Source of the DNA: CAYVUV01 sp964455095
GTDB taxonomy: Bacteria; Desulfobacterota; Binatia; HRBIN30; CADEER01
Direction of reading: 5' to 3'
Length of the DNA: 13,836 nt
NCBI GenBank assembly: GCA_964455095.1
Contig: CAYVUV010000110.1
Location: forward strand, 1-13,836
Positions within the stretch are counted from its first letter, which is position 1, and each line of letters begins with the position of its first letter. A program made the position numbers and the translations under genes. This document shows, piece by piece, positions 6,736 through 12,744 of the stretch. The notes under the pieces are model-generated. The model was not told where the DNA came from. It searched no databases and saw only the letters and a program-made list of their open reading frames with translations.

Positions 6736-7812
6736 ATGTCGCGCCGACTCATCCTGGGGTTCATCGGCCTGGTCGCGCTGGCCGTGATCGGGTTCACGCT
6801 GCGCATCTTCTGGCTCGCCGGCGCATTCCGCCGCATCGAGCCGCACTTCGCCGGGCAGTGCCGCTTGGTCGACGGGCCGATCGGCACCGAAGACCTGACC
6901 ATTCACCCGGGCACGGGTGTGGCCTATCTCTCGGCAGCGAATCGCCGCGCCGAGGCCGCCGGCAAGCCGGTGCCGGGGGCGATCTACGCCTACGACCTGA
7001 ACACGCCTGATGCGGTACCGGTCAACCTGACGCCGCAGGCCGACGTGACGTTCCAACCACATGGCCTCAGCCTGTGGACCGACGACAGCGGCCACGACGT
7101 GCTGTTCGTCATCAATCATCCGCCCCTCGGCGAGGGGAAGCGCGGCAACACCGTCGAGGTATTCGACCTGCGCGAGGATGGTCTGGTGCACCGCGCCACG
7201 CTGACCGATCCGCTGCTGGTGATGGCAAACGATCTCGTCGCCGTCGGCCCGGATCGCTTCTACCTCACCAACACGCACAAGCACGCGCCGGGGTTCATGC
7301 AGAACGTCGAGACCTATCTGCAACTCGGCAAAGCCAACGTGCTGTACTACGGGCCGGGGGGGTTCCGGCCCGCCATCACCGACCTCGTCTTTCCCAACGG
7401 CATCAACGTCAGCCCCGACGGGCGCCGGCTCTACGTCGCGACCGTGACCCCGCGCGCCCTGCGCGTCTACGACCGCGATCCGGCGACCGAGCGGCTGACG
7501 TTCCAGCGCACCATCGCGGTCGGCAGCGGGCCGGACAACATCGAGGTCGACCGCGACGGCACGCTGTGGGTTGGCGCGCACCCGAAGATGCTGCGCGTCA
7601 CTGCCCATCGCGACAATCCGAAGGAACTGTCGCCGTCGCAAGTCCTGCGCGTGTCGCCCGACGGCACCGTCGACGAAATCTACCTCAACGACGGCACGCA
7701 GATCTCCGCCGCCAGCGTCGCCGCCGCGCGCGGCCACCGCCTGCTCATCGGCCAGATCTTCGACGCGGGCTTTCTCGACTGCACGATGGCGGCCGACCCG
7801 ACCCACGGGTGA
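6736..7812 (+). CDS. Membrane-anchored paraoxonase/arylesterase-family (PON-like) hydrolase
   Basis: A 358-residue protein, the same size as animal paraoxonases. Residues about 4-26 are a hydrophobic anchor. The following six-bladed propeller keeps the PON signature residues. GTEDL gives E52/D53 (PON1 E53/D54). QPHGLS gives H109 and VINHP gives H128 (the PON1 H115/H134 dyad). MANDLVAVGPDRFY gives N165/D166 (N168/D169). FPNGINVSPDG gives N221 (N224). GPDNIEVD gives D267/N268 (D269/N270). C42 and C349 match the PON1 C42-C353 disulfide, while PON1 free Cys284 is Ala281 here. Both calcium sites and the dyad thus look intact. The expected activity is Ca-dependent lactone or aryl-ester hydrolysis outside the cytoplasmic membrane. 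The natural substrate is unknown, and quorum-sensing lactones are one possibility. The ATG at 6736 has GGGGGA a few bases upstream. The HEAT-repeat gene starts 7 bp after the stop. Confidence 0.92.
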   Translation: MSRRLILGFIGLVALAVIGFTLRIFWLAGAFRRIEPHFAGQCRLVDGPIGTEDLTIHPGTGVAYLSAANRRAEAAGKPVPGAIYAYDLNTPDAVPVNLTPQADVTFQPHGLSLWTDDSGHDVLFVINHPPLGEGKRGNTVEVFDLREDGLVHRATLTDPLLVMANDLVAVGPDRFYLTNTHKHAPGFMQNVETYLQLGKANVLYYGPGGFRPAITDLVFPNGINVSPDGRRLYVATVTPRALRVYDRDPATERLTFQRTIAVGSGPDNIEVDRDGTLWVGAHPKMLRVTAHRDNPKELSPSQVLRVSPDGTVDEIYLNDGTQISAASVAAARGHRLLIGQIFDAGFLDCTMAADPTHG

Positions 7813-7819
7813 GCCGCCG

Positions 7820-8794
7820 ATGGCGAAGTCGCGCGCCATCGAAGACGCCCTCGCCGAGCTCGCCGCGGTGCGCGCCGATCCGGCAGCCGGCGATGCCGCC
7901 GCGGCGCTGCGCCGGGCACTGAAAGGCAAGTCTTCGCATGTGGCCGCGAAGGCGGCGCGGCTCGCCGGCGAGCTCGAGCTGGCGGCGCTGGTGCCGGACC
8001 TGCTCGCGGCGTTCGACAAGCTCATGGTCGACGCCGTGAAGTCGGACCCCGGCTGCGCGGCCAAGCACGCCATCGCCGAGGCGCTCTACCGCCTCGGCGC
8101 GCGCGAGGAGGGCATCTTCCTGCGCGGTATCCGCCACCGCCAGATGGAGCCGGTCTGGGGCGGTCGCACGGATACCGCCACCGCGCTGCGCGGGGTGTGC
8201 GCCCTCGGGCTGGTGCGCATGAACTACCGCGACGTGTTGAGCGAGCTCGCCGACCTCCTCGCCGACCCCGAAGCCCCGGCGCGCGCCGACGCCGCGCGCG
8301 CGCTCGCCTACAGCGAGAGCGAACACGGCGCGCCGCTGCTGCGGCTCAAGGCGCTGCTCGGCGACGACGACCCGAGCGTCGTCGCCGAATGCCTGACCGC
8401 GCTGCTGCGCCTCGCGCCGGGCGCCTCGCTGCCGTTCGTCGGCCAGTTCCTCGACCGCGCCGACGCCGCACAACAGGAAGCCGCGGCGTTGGCGCTCGGC
8501 GGCTCGCGCGTGCCGGAGGCGTTCGAGACGCTGCGCCAATGGTGGGAGCGCGCGCTCAAACCCGACCTGCGGCGCACGGCATTACTCGCCATCGCCATGC
8601 TGCGGCGCGACGAGGGAATCGATTTCCTCCTCGCGCAAGTGTCCGGCGACAGTGGGCCGAGCGCGCGCGACGCCGTCGCCGCGCTGAGCCTGTATCGCCA
8701 CGACGACAGCGTGGCCCAGCGCGTGCGCGCCGCCGCGGCGCGGTCGGCCATCGACCTGCGCCAGGTGCTGGCGGAGACGTTCGACTCCGACTGA
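7820..8794 (+). CDS. HEAT-repeat protein
   Basis: A 324-residue, almost wholly alpha-helical, Ala/Leu-rich protein of HEAT or PBS-lyase-HEAT type. The ATG at 7820 lies 7 bp after the paraoxonase stop with GGTGAG about 9 nt upstream, so translation is probably coupled. The same frame is open far into the preceding gene, but that is a shadow. Paired-helix units are visible: HVAAKAARLAGELELAALVP (about 40-60), AIAEALYRLGAREEGIFL, ALRGVCALGLVRMNYRDVLS, ARADAARALAYSESEHGAPL, VVAECLTALLRLAPGASLPF, EAAALALGGSRVPEAFETL, RRTALLAIAMLRRDEGIDFL and ARDAVAALSLYRHDDSVAQR, about eight in all. It has no signal peptide, so it is cytoplasmic. Such scaffolds bind proteins, and some relatives monitor other repeat systems. 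No catalytic motif is seen, and any link to the PON-like enzyme rests on gene order alone. It converges on the outer-membrane gene with a 30-bp gap in which I see no clear terminator. Confidence 0.85.
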   Translation: MAKSRAIEDALAELAAVRADPAAGDAAAALRRALKGKSSHVAAKAARLAGELELAALVPDLLAAFDKLMVDAVKSDPGCAAKHAIAEALYRLGAREEGIFLRGIRHRQMEPVWGGRTDTATALRGVCALGLVRMNYRDVLSELADLLADPEAPARADAARALAYSESEHGAPLLRLKALLGDDDPSVVAECLTALLRLAPGASLPFVGQFLDRADAAQQEAAALALGGSRVPEAFETLRQWWERALKPDLRRTALLAIAMLRRDEGIDFLLAQVSGDSGPSARDAVAALSLYRHDDSVAQRVRAAAARSAIDLRQVLAETFDSD

Positions 8795-8824
8795 GCGCGC
8801 GCCCGCGGCGACGCGAACCGCGCC

Positions 8825-9730
8825 CTATTCCTCGATGACGATGCCCCCGACCATCTTTGGCGCCTTGGCCGACTTGTACGTCGGGCTGGTGAACGCGATC
8901 GACGCCCCGACGCCCCAGTCGGGCGCGCGGTTCGACACGCCGACGGTGCCGGTCGGGCGGAAGAGCAGGTCGAAGTTGCCGATCGGCAGGCGGAAATCGA
9001 AGCCGCCCAGGTAATTGACCTCGGTCGGGTTGTCGGGGCTGTCGAGACGCACACCGACGAACTCGTTGCGCACCGCGACGTAGTCGCCGATCGGCACGTG
9101 GATCCCGAAGCCGTAGAGCAGGCGGTCGGAGTTGATCTCCTTGTCGTGATCGCCGGCGAGGAACTCCCATCCGGCGTGCCCGCGCAGCTCGAGGATGGCC
9201 AGGTTGACGCCCATGGTCAGAAAGGGGCCGCCGCCGACCTCGCCGGTGCCGAACCCGTCGTCCTCGTCGCCCGTCGGCAGCGTCAGCAGCAGGCCGCCGC
9301 CGAAGGTGACCACCGAGGTGCGCAGCGGAATGAACTTGCCCGACAGCTGGACGTCGCCGACACCGGTGGCGTCGATGTTCTTGCCGTTGACCTCGCCGTC
9401 GGCGGAGTAGAACGGCAGCAGCACCCCGCCCTCCCACATGTTGCCGCCGCCGTAGGCAAAGCGGGCGAAGGCGTTGGCGCGGTCGAGGTCATCGACCTTC
9501 TGGGTGGGAAAGTTGGTGATGTTCGTGTTCGTGTTGTCGTACAGCGCGCCGAGCTCGGCCCAGAGGCCGTCGACGGTGGCGCTCTCGAGCTCGAAGCGCG
9601 AATAGCCGCGGCTCGCGACCGACCGCTTCTGCTCAGCCGCCTTCTTCTGATCGGCCGCCTGCCCCTGCACGGCCACCGGTGCCATCACGAGCGCCACCAA
9701 CCCCGCGATGATCGTGAGCTGCTCCCTCAT
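8825..9730 (-). CDS. Outer-membrane beta-barrel protein (transporter-like)
   Basis: A 301-residue protein. ATG 9730-9728 has a G-rich Shine-Dalgarno (AAGGGGGGGA) upstream. MREQLTIIAGLVALVMAPVA and VQGQA form a Sec signal cleaved near residue 23-26, and a short Lys/Gln-rich stretch follows. From about residue 40 the sequence alternates hydrophobic and polar residues in beta-hairpins with Gly/Asp/Asn-rich turns: GLWAELGALYDN, FARFAYGGGNMWEGGVLLPF, GVGDVQLSGKFIPL, FGGGLLLTLPTGDEDDGFGT, RLLYGFGIHVPIGDYVAV, VNYLGGFDFRLPIGNFDLLF and GVGASIAFTSP. The GVGD.QL..K and LPTGDE motifs resemble the MetA-pathway phenol-degradation / outer-membrane transporter-like barrels. The last residues (GGIVIEE) lack the classical terminal Phe of many barrels. 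Likely a 12- to 14-strand pore, with unknown substrate. It is downstream of the sensor-kinase gene but separated from it by the 338-bp hairpin region, so it probably has its own promoter. Confidence 0.82.
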   Translation of the reverse strand: MREQLTIIAGLVALVMAPVAVQGQAADQKKAAEQKRSVASRGYSRFELESATVDGLWAELGALYDNTNTNITNFPTQKVDDLDRANAFARFAYGGGNMWEGGVLLPFYSADGEVNGKNIDATGVGDVQLSGKFIPLRTSVVTFGGGLLLTLPTGDEDDGFGTGEVGGGPFLTMGVNLAILELRGHAGWEFLAGDHDKEINSDRLLYGFGIHVPIGDYVAVRNEFVGVRLDSPDNPTEVNYLGGFDFRLPIGNFDLLFRPTGTVGVSNRAPDWGVGASIAFTSPTYKSAKAPKMVGGIVIEE

Positions 9731-9897
9731 TGTCCCCCCCTTTTCTCGCCCCCCGGCACTGCCAGCCCCAGCCGCGAGCGAGCGGATATGATCAGATCGA
9801 ACGCGCCGCCTCGCTCCTATTAGAGCGCCCCTGGGAAATCAAGGATGCGCGGACGGGGGTCCGAACGAGTCCGTCCGGTCCCCTCCTTCCCTCCGGT

Positions 9898-9930
9898 CCC
9901 CCTCCTTTCCAAGGAGGGGTTAGGGGAGGT
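9898..9930 (+). repeat. REP-like hairpin unit, left arm
   Basis: CCCCTCCTT (9899-9907), loop TCC, AAGGAGGGG (9911-9919) form a perfect 9-bp stem with a 3-nt loop. The stem is followed by TTAGGGGAGGT. The whole unit is nearly the reverse complement of the right arm at 9970-10003. The two therefore form a head-to-head pair like bacterial interspersed REP doublets. Confidence 0.75.
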
Positions 9931-9969
9931 TGCTTTAGAAAGGTCCGGGTTACGAGCCGGCGTCAATTA

Positions 9970-10003
9970 CCTCCCCCTGGCCCCCTCCTTGGAAAGGAGG
10001 GGG
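9970..10003 (-). repeat. REP-like hairpin unit, right arm
   Basis: CCCCCTCCTT (9981-9990), loop GGA, AAGGAGGGGG (9994-10003) form a perfect 10-bp stem. It is preceded by ACCTCCCCCTGG, which mirrors the flank of the left unit. It lies 66 bp beyond the sensor-kinase stop and could act as a 3'-end or attenuating hairpin for that transcript. No U-tract follows on the minus strand, so it is not a textbook terminator. Confidence 0.75.
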
Positions 10004-10068
10004 GATGAAGAAGGAACGGAGTGGGAACTAGACGGCTTTCGCCGGCGCCGCAATGGCGAACAGCCATG

Positions 10069-11883
10069 CTACGACGCGGCGTGAAACGCGACCACCACCT
10101 CGAAGCCCCCGTCGGCGACGTTGTGGCCGCTGACGCGTGCCCCCATCTGCTCGGCCAGACCGCGCACCAGGGCGAGGCCGATGCCGGTGCCTTTGTTGCG
10201 CCGCGTCAGCTCGCTCTCGCCGCGATAGAACGGCTCGAAGATGCGGCCCAGATGGCGCGGCGCGACGCCGGGACCGCGATCGCGCACGGCGACGCAGACG
10301 GTGCCGCCCTCGCGCCAGGCGCGCAGGGCAATCGATTTGGTCGACGCGTCGCGCCCGTACTTGACCGCGTTGTCGATCAGGTTGCAGAGCACTTGCATGA
10401 GCGCGTCGGGCTCGAAGCGCACCGGCGGCAAGTCGGCCGCGACGTCGACGCGCAGCTCGAACCCCTGCCCCTCGACATGCGCGCGCAACACCTCGGCCGC
10501 CTCGCGCACCACCGGCCCCACCGCGCCGCTGCCGACCGCCATCTGGCGCGTGCCTTTCTCGAGCAGCGACAGCTCCAGCACGTTGTTGATCAGCCGGCTG
10601 AGTCGCTCCGCCTCGGTGGTGATGTGGCGGTGGTACTCGTCGCGCTTGGCCTCCGAGGTCACCATGCCGTCGCGCAGCATCTCGCCATACATCCGGATCG
10701 CCGTCAGCGGCGTCTTCAGCTCGTGCGACACGGCGGCGACGAAGTTGCTCCGCCGCTCGGCGAAGCTCACCACTACCGACACCATGCGGTAGAGCGCCGC
10801 CAGGCCGAGCGCGCCCGTCGCCAGCATCACCGCCGCCAGCGCGTATACGTACCCGACACCACCGACACCGGGCAGCGGGCGCAGCGCCAGTTGCGCCGTC
10901 AGGTCGGCGAACGGATCGCCGAAGCGGTGTCGGTAGGTGAACGCGCCGGCGCCGCCTTCCTCGTCCGGCGCCGCAAACGGGGTCGCGAACGATACCTGCG
11001 CATACTGCGCCAGCTCGTCGCCGAGCCCCTGCTCGCGCAACCAGGCCGCCAGCGGCTCGACTTCGAGGAGCACCCCCTGCCGATACGCCCGCGTCTCGCG
11101 CACGACCGTGCGCCAGAGCAACAGATGGTCGGCGTCGATGACCCGCCCGTTCATCGGCGCGAAGTCGCTCGCGCCGCGGGCCGAATCGAGCAGCTCCGGC
11201 GGCGCTTCCGCCATTCCCGCTGCCAAGCCCTCGCGCGCCGGCTGCGGCGCCGACGCTGCGGCGGGGCGGTCGTACTCCGCCGCCTGTTTCTGGCGCGCCA
11301 GCACCCGCTCTTGCACGCCCTTGTTGAGCGAGCGCAGCGCGTCGAATGCCGACGCGTCACTCTTCGCTTCGCGCCGATCGCGCGACTCGCCTTCGTCAGC
11401 GGCTGTCTTGGCCGCCGCGTCCTTGTCGACGGCGACGGTCGTCCCCGGCACCTGGGCGATGGTGTCCGGCCGCGCGTTCGCCGCCGTCCGCCCCGCCCGC
11501 CAGTACGCTTCGACGACGCGCGCGACCTCCGCTGCCTCTCGGCCTTCCGGCGCGTACAGGCGCCGGCGCGCCGCCCGCTCCTCGGCGTCGAGGCGCGCCG
11601 CGGCCGTGACGCGCCCGTCGGGGTCGACCTCGAAGTGTCCGACGATGAACGGGAACGCCGGCACCTTGCCTGCCGCGACGTAGCGCTCGACGGGCCGCTC
11701 CTCCTCGCCTTCGAGCAGCCGCGAGAGCCCGCGCTCCATCTCGTCGAAGACGCGCTCGGCGAGCGCCTGGTGGCGCATCTGGCGCTCCAGCACCACGCTC
11801 TGCAGCGCACGCTGCACCAGGAAGATCATCGGCACGGCGAGCGCCAGCGCGACCAACAACATGACGAGGGGAAAGCGGCGCAT
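10069..11883 (-). CDS. Sensor histidine kinase with split periplasmic sensor region
   Basis: A 604-residue protein. ATG 11883-11881 lies 4 nt after the response-regulator stop, so translation is likely coupled. TM1 is at about 5-23. A large periplasmic part spans about 24-342, and TM2 about 343-366. With no recognisable HAMP domain the kinase core begins soon after. HisKA has FVAAVSHELKTPLTAIRMYG with phospho-acceptor His387. The ATPase has the N box LCNLIDNAVKYG (500-510), G1 DRGPGV (535-540), F box IFEPFYRG (548-555) and G2 KGTGIGLALV (564-573), all complete, so it should be active. In the periplasmic part, two ordered-looking segments (about 62-135 and 246-340) are separated by about 100 Ala/Asp/Arg/Lys-rich residues (147-240). 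Residues 25-60 may be coiled coil. The signal sensed is unknown. It is the partner of the adjacent OmpR-type regulator. Confidence 0.93.
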   Translation of the reverse strand: MRRFPLVMLLVALALAVPMIFLVQRALQSVVLERQMRHQALAERVFDEMERGLSRLLEGEEERPVERYVAAGKVPAFPFIVGHFEVDPDGRVTAAARLDAEERAARRRLYAPEGREAAEVARVVEAYWRAGRTAANARPDTIAQVPGTTVAVDKDAAAKTAADEGESRDRREAKSDASAFDALRSLNKGVQERVLARQKQAAEYDRPAAASAPQPAREGLAAGMAEAPPELLDSARGASDFAPMNGRVIDADHLLLWRTVVRETRAYRQGVLLEVEPLAAWLREQGLGDELAQYAQVSFATPFAAPDEEGGAGAFTYRHRFGDPFADLTAQLALRPLPGVGGVGYVYALAAVMLATGALGLAALYRMVSVVVSFAERRSNFVAAVSHELKTPLTAIRMYGEMLRDGMVTSEAKRDEYHRHITTEAERLSRLINNVLELSLLEKGTRQMAVGSGAVGPVVREAAEVLRAHVEGQGFELRVDVAADLPPVRFEPDALMQVLCNLIDNAVKYGRDASTKSIALRAWREGGTVCVAVRDRGPGVAPRHLGRIFEPFYRGESELTRRNKGTGIGLALVRGLAEQMGARVSGHNVADGGFEVVVAFHAAS

Positions 11884-11887
11884 GACT

Positions 11888-12580
11888 TCAACCCGCGAAG
11901 CGGTAGCCCTCGCCGCGCACGGTCTCGATGGCGTCGGGGGCGACGGCGGCGATCTTCTTGCGCAGCTTGGCGATATGCATGTCGACGGTGCGGGTGTGAA
12001 TGCGCTCGACGTGGCGCAGTCCCCACACCTCGACCAGCAGCTGACGGCGGCCCACGATGCGGCCCTGCTCACGCGCGAACAGCGCCAGGAGCGCGACCTC
12101 GCGCGCGGTGAGCTCGACGTTGCCGCGCGCGCAGGCCGCCACGCGCGCCGTCGGGTCGACGCGCCACGGGCCGAAGTCGAATGGCTCGGGCACCGGCACG
12201 GCGAGATTGCCGGAACGCCGCAGCAACGCCTCGGCGCGCGCCATGAGCTCGGAGATCGAGAACGGCTTGGTGACGTAGTCGTCGGCCCCGCAGCGAAATC
12301 CCTCCAGCACGTCGGCCTCGGCGCCGCGCGCCGTCAGCATCAGGATCGCCTGCAGCGGCCGCTGCGCGCGCAGGGCGCGGCAGACATCGAAGCCGCTCAT
12401 GCCGGGCAGCATCACGTCGAGCAGCACCAGCGCGTACTGTCCGCCGGCGGCGAGACGCAGCCCATCTTCGCCCGAACCGACACCCGTCGGCGCGTAGCCG
12501 TGATAGGCCAGCACGTCGCAGAGACCGCTGCAGATCGCCGCTTCGTCCTCGACGACGAGGACCGCCAGCTTGGTCGTCAT
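11888..12580 (-). CDS. OmpR/PhoB-class response regulator
   Basis: A 230-residue protein of standard length with start ATG 12580-12578. The receiver domain (4-118) has the acidic pair E11/D12, phospho-acceptor D55 (LVLLDVMLPG), T83 (MLTARG) and K105 (DYVTKPFS), a complete active site. The winged-helix effector (about 132-229) shows FDFGPWRVDPTARVA, ELTAREVALLALFAREQGRI, RRQLLVEVWG, RTVDMHIAKLRKKI and IETVRGEGYRFAG, typical of Trans_reg_C. It is encoded directly before the sensor kinase on the same strand and divergent from the VWA gene, with a 164-bp shared upstream region. That region holds two direct repeats suited to this class of regulator, so autoregulation and control of the VWA gene are plausible. 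No strong Shine-Dalgarno is seen before the ATG. TACACT at 12592-12597 (minus strand) could be a -10, which would give a very short leader. Confidence 0.95.
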   Translation of the reverse strand: MTTKLAVLVVEDEAAICSGLCDVLAYHGYAPTGVGSGEDGLRLAAGGQYALVLLDVMLPGMSGFDVCRALRAQRPLQAILMLTARGAEADVLEGFRCGADDYVTKPFSISELMARAEALLRRSGNLAVPVPEPFDFGPWRVDPTARVAACARGNVELTAREVALLALFAREQGRIVGRRQLLVEVWGLRHVERIHTRTVDMHIAKLRKKIAAVAPDAIETVRGEGYRFAG

Positions 12581-12640
12581 TGGCGCCAGTGTAGGGAAGT
12601 TTCGCTTCGAGAGTAAACGGCGTGTAGGCCTTGTGGCACA

Positions 12641-12660
12641 CGTTTTACCTTCGTTTTACC
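12641..12660 (-). promoter_or_regulatory. Candidate response-regulator box: two 9-bp direct repeats, 11-bp period
   Basis: CGTTTTACC occurs at 12641-12649 and again at 12652-12660; on the minus strand it reads GGTAAAACG twice. The 11-bp period is the spacing used by OmpR/PhoB-class dimers bound head to tail. A related single half-site, AGTAAACGG, lies inverted at 12612-12620. The box sits 61 bp upstream of the response-regulator start and 84 bp upstream of the VWA start. The AT-rich repeats stand out in GC-rich surroundings. Binding is inferred, not shown. Confidence 0.55.
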
Positions 12661-12685
12661 GACCGAATCTTCCGCTCGTGCGTCT

Positions 12686-12699
12686 GACTCCGCAGAGTC
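12686..12699. promoter_or_regulatory. 14-bp dyad upstream of the VWA gene
   Basis: GACTC (12686-12690), loop CGCA, GAGTC (12695-12699) is a perfect 5-bp dyad, 45 bp before the VWA start codon. It could be a leader hairpin or a regulator site separate from the direct repeats. It is short enough to be chance. Confidence 0.3.
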
Positions 12700-12744
12700 G
12701 AAGTGACGGCAATCACGCCGCTCACCAACCGAGAGGAGACGCAC

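Larger units (their letters stand above)
9731..10068. other. 338-bp gene-free region carrying a twin-hairpin element
   Basis: This gap lies between the sensor-kinase stop and the outer-membrane protein start, both on the minus strand. It contains the inverted pair of hairpins at 9898-10003. It also holds a short tandem duplication to their left (CCGGTCCC, C-run and CTCCTT near 9874-9890 and again at 9893-9910) and a small dyad CGCTC-CTATTA-GAGCG at 9812-9827. The promoter of the outer-membrane gene should be in 9740-9850, but I cannot point to convincing -35/-10 boxes. Short open frames here are low-complexity Pro/Gly products and not credible genes. Confidence 0.6.

Noticed and set aside
7571..7819. 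An N-terminal extension of the HEAT protein overlapping the paraoxonase gene
   Set aside because: The extension is Arg/Thr-rich and out of frame with the well-supported PON-like protein. ATG 7820 has suitable spacing and a clean helical start.
9981..10003. Classical rho-independent terminator for the kinase transcript
   Set aside because: The stem is strong, but no T-tract follows it in the minus direction, and its mirror copy 60 bp away fits a repeat element better.
10021..12111. A 696-codon open frame on the plus strand opposite the kinase and regulator
   Set aside because: The opposite strand encodes a complete kinase and regulator with every motif. The plus product is Arg/His/Ala-rich with no fold-like pattern and is a GC-rich antisense shadow.
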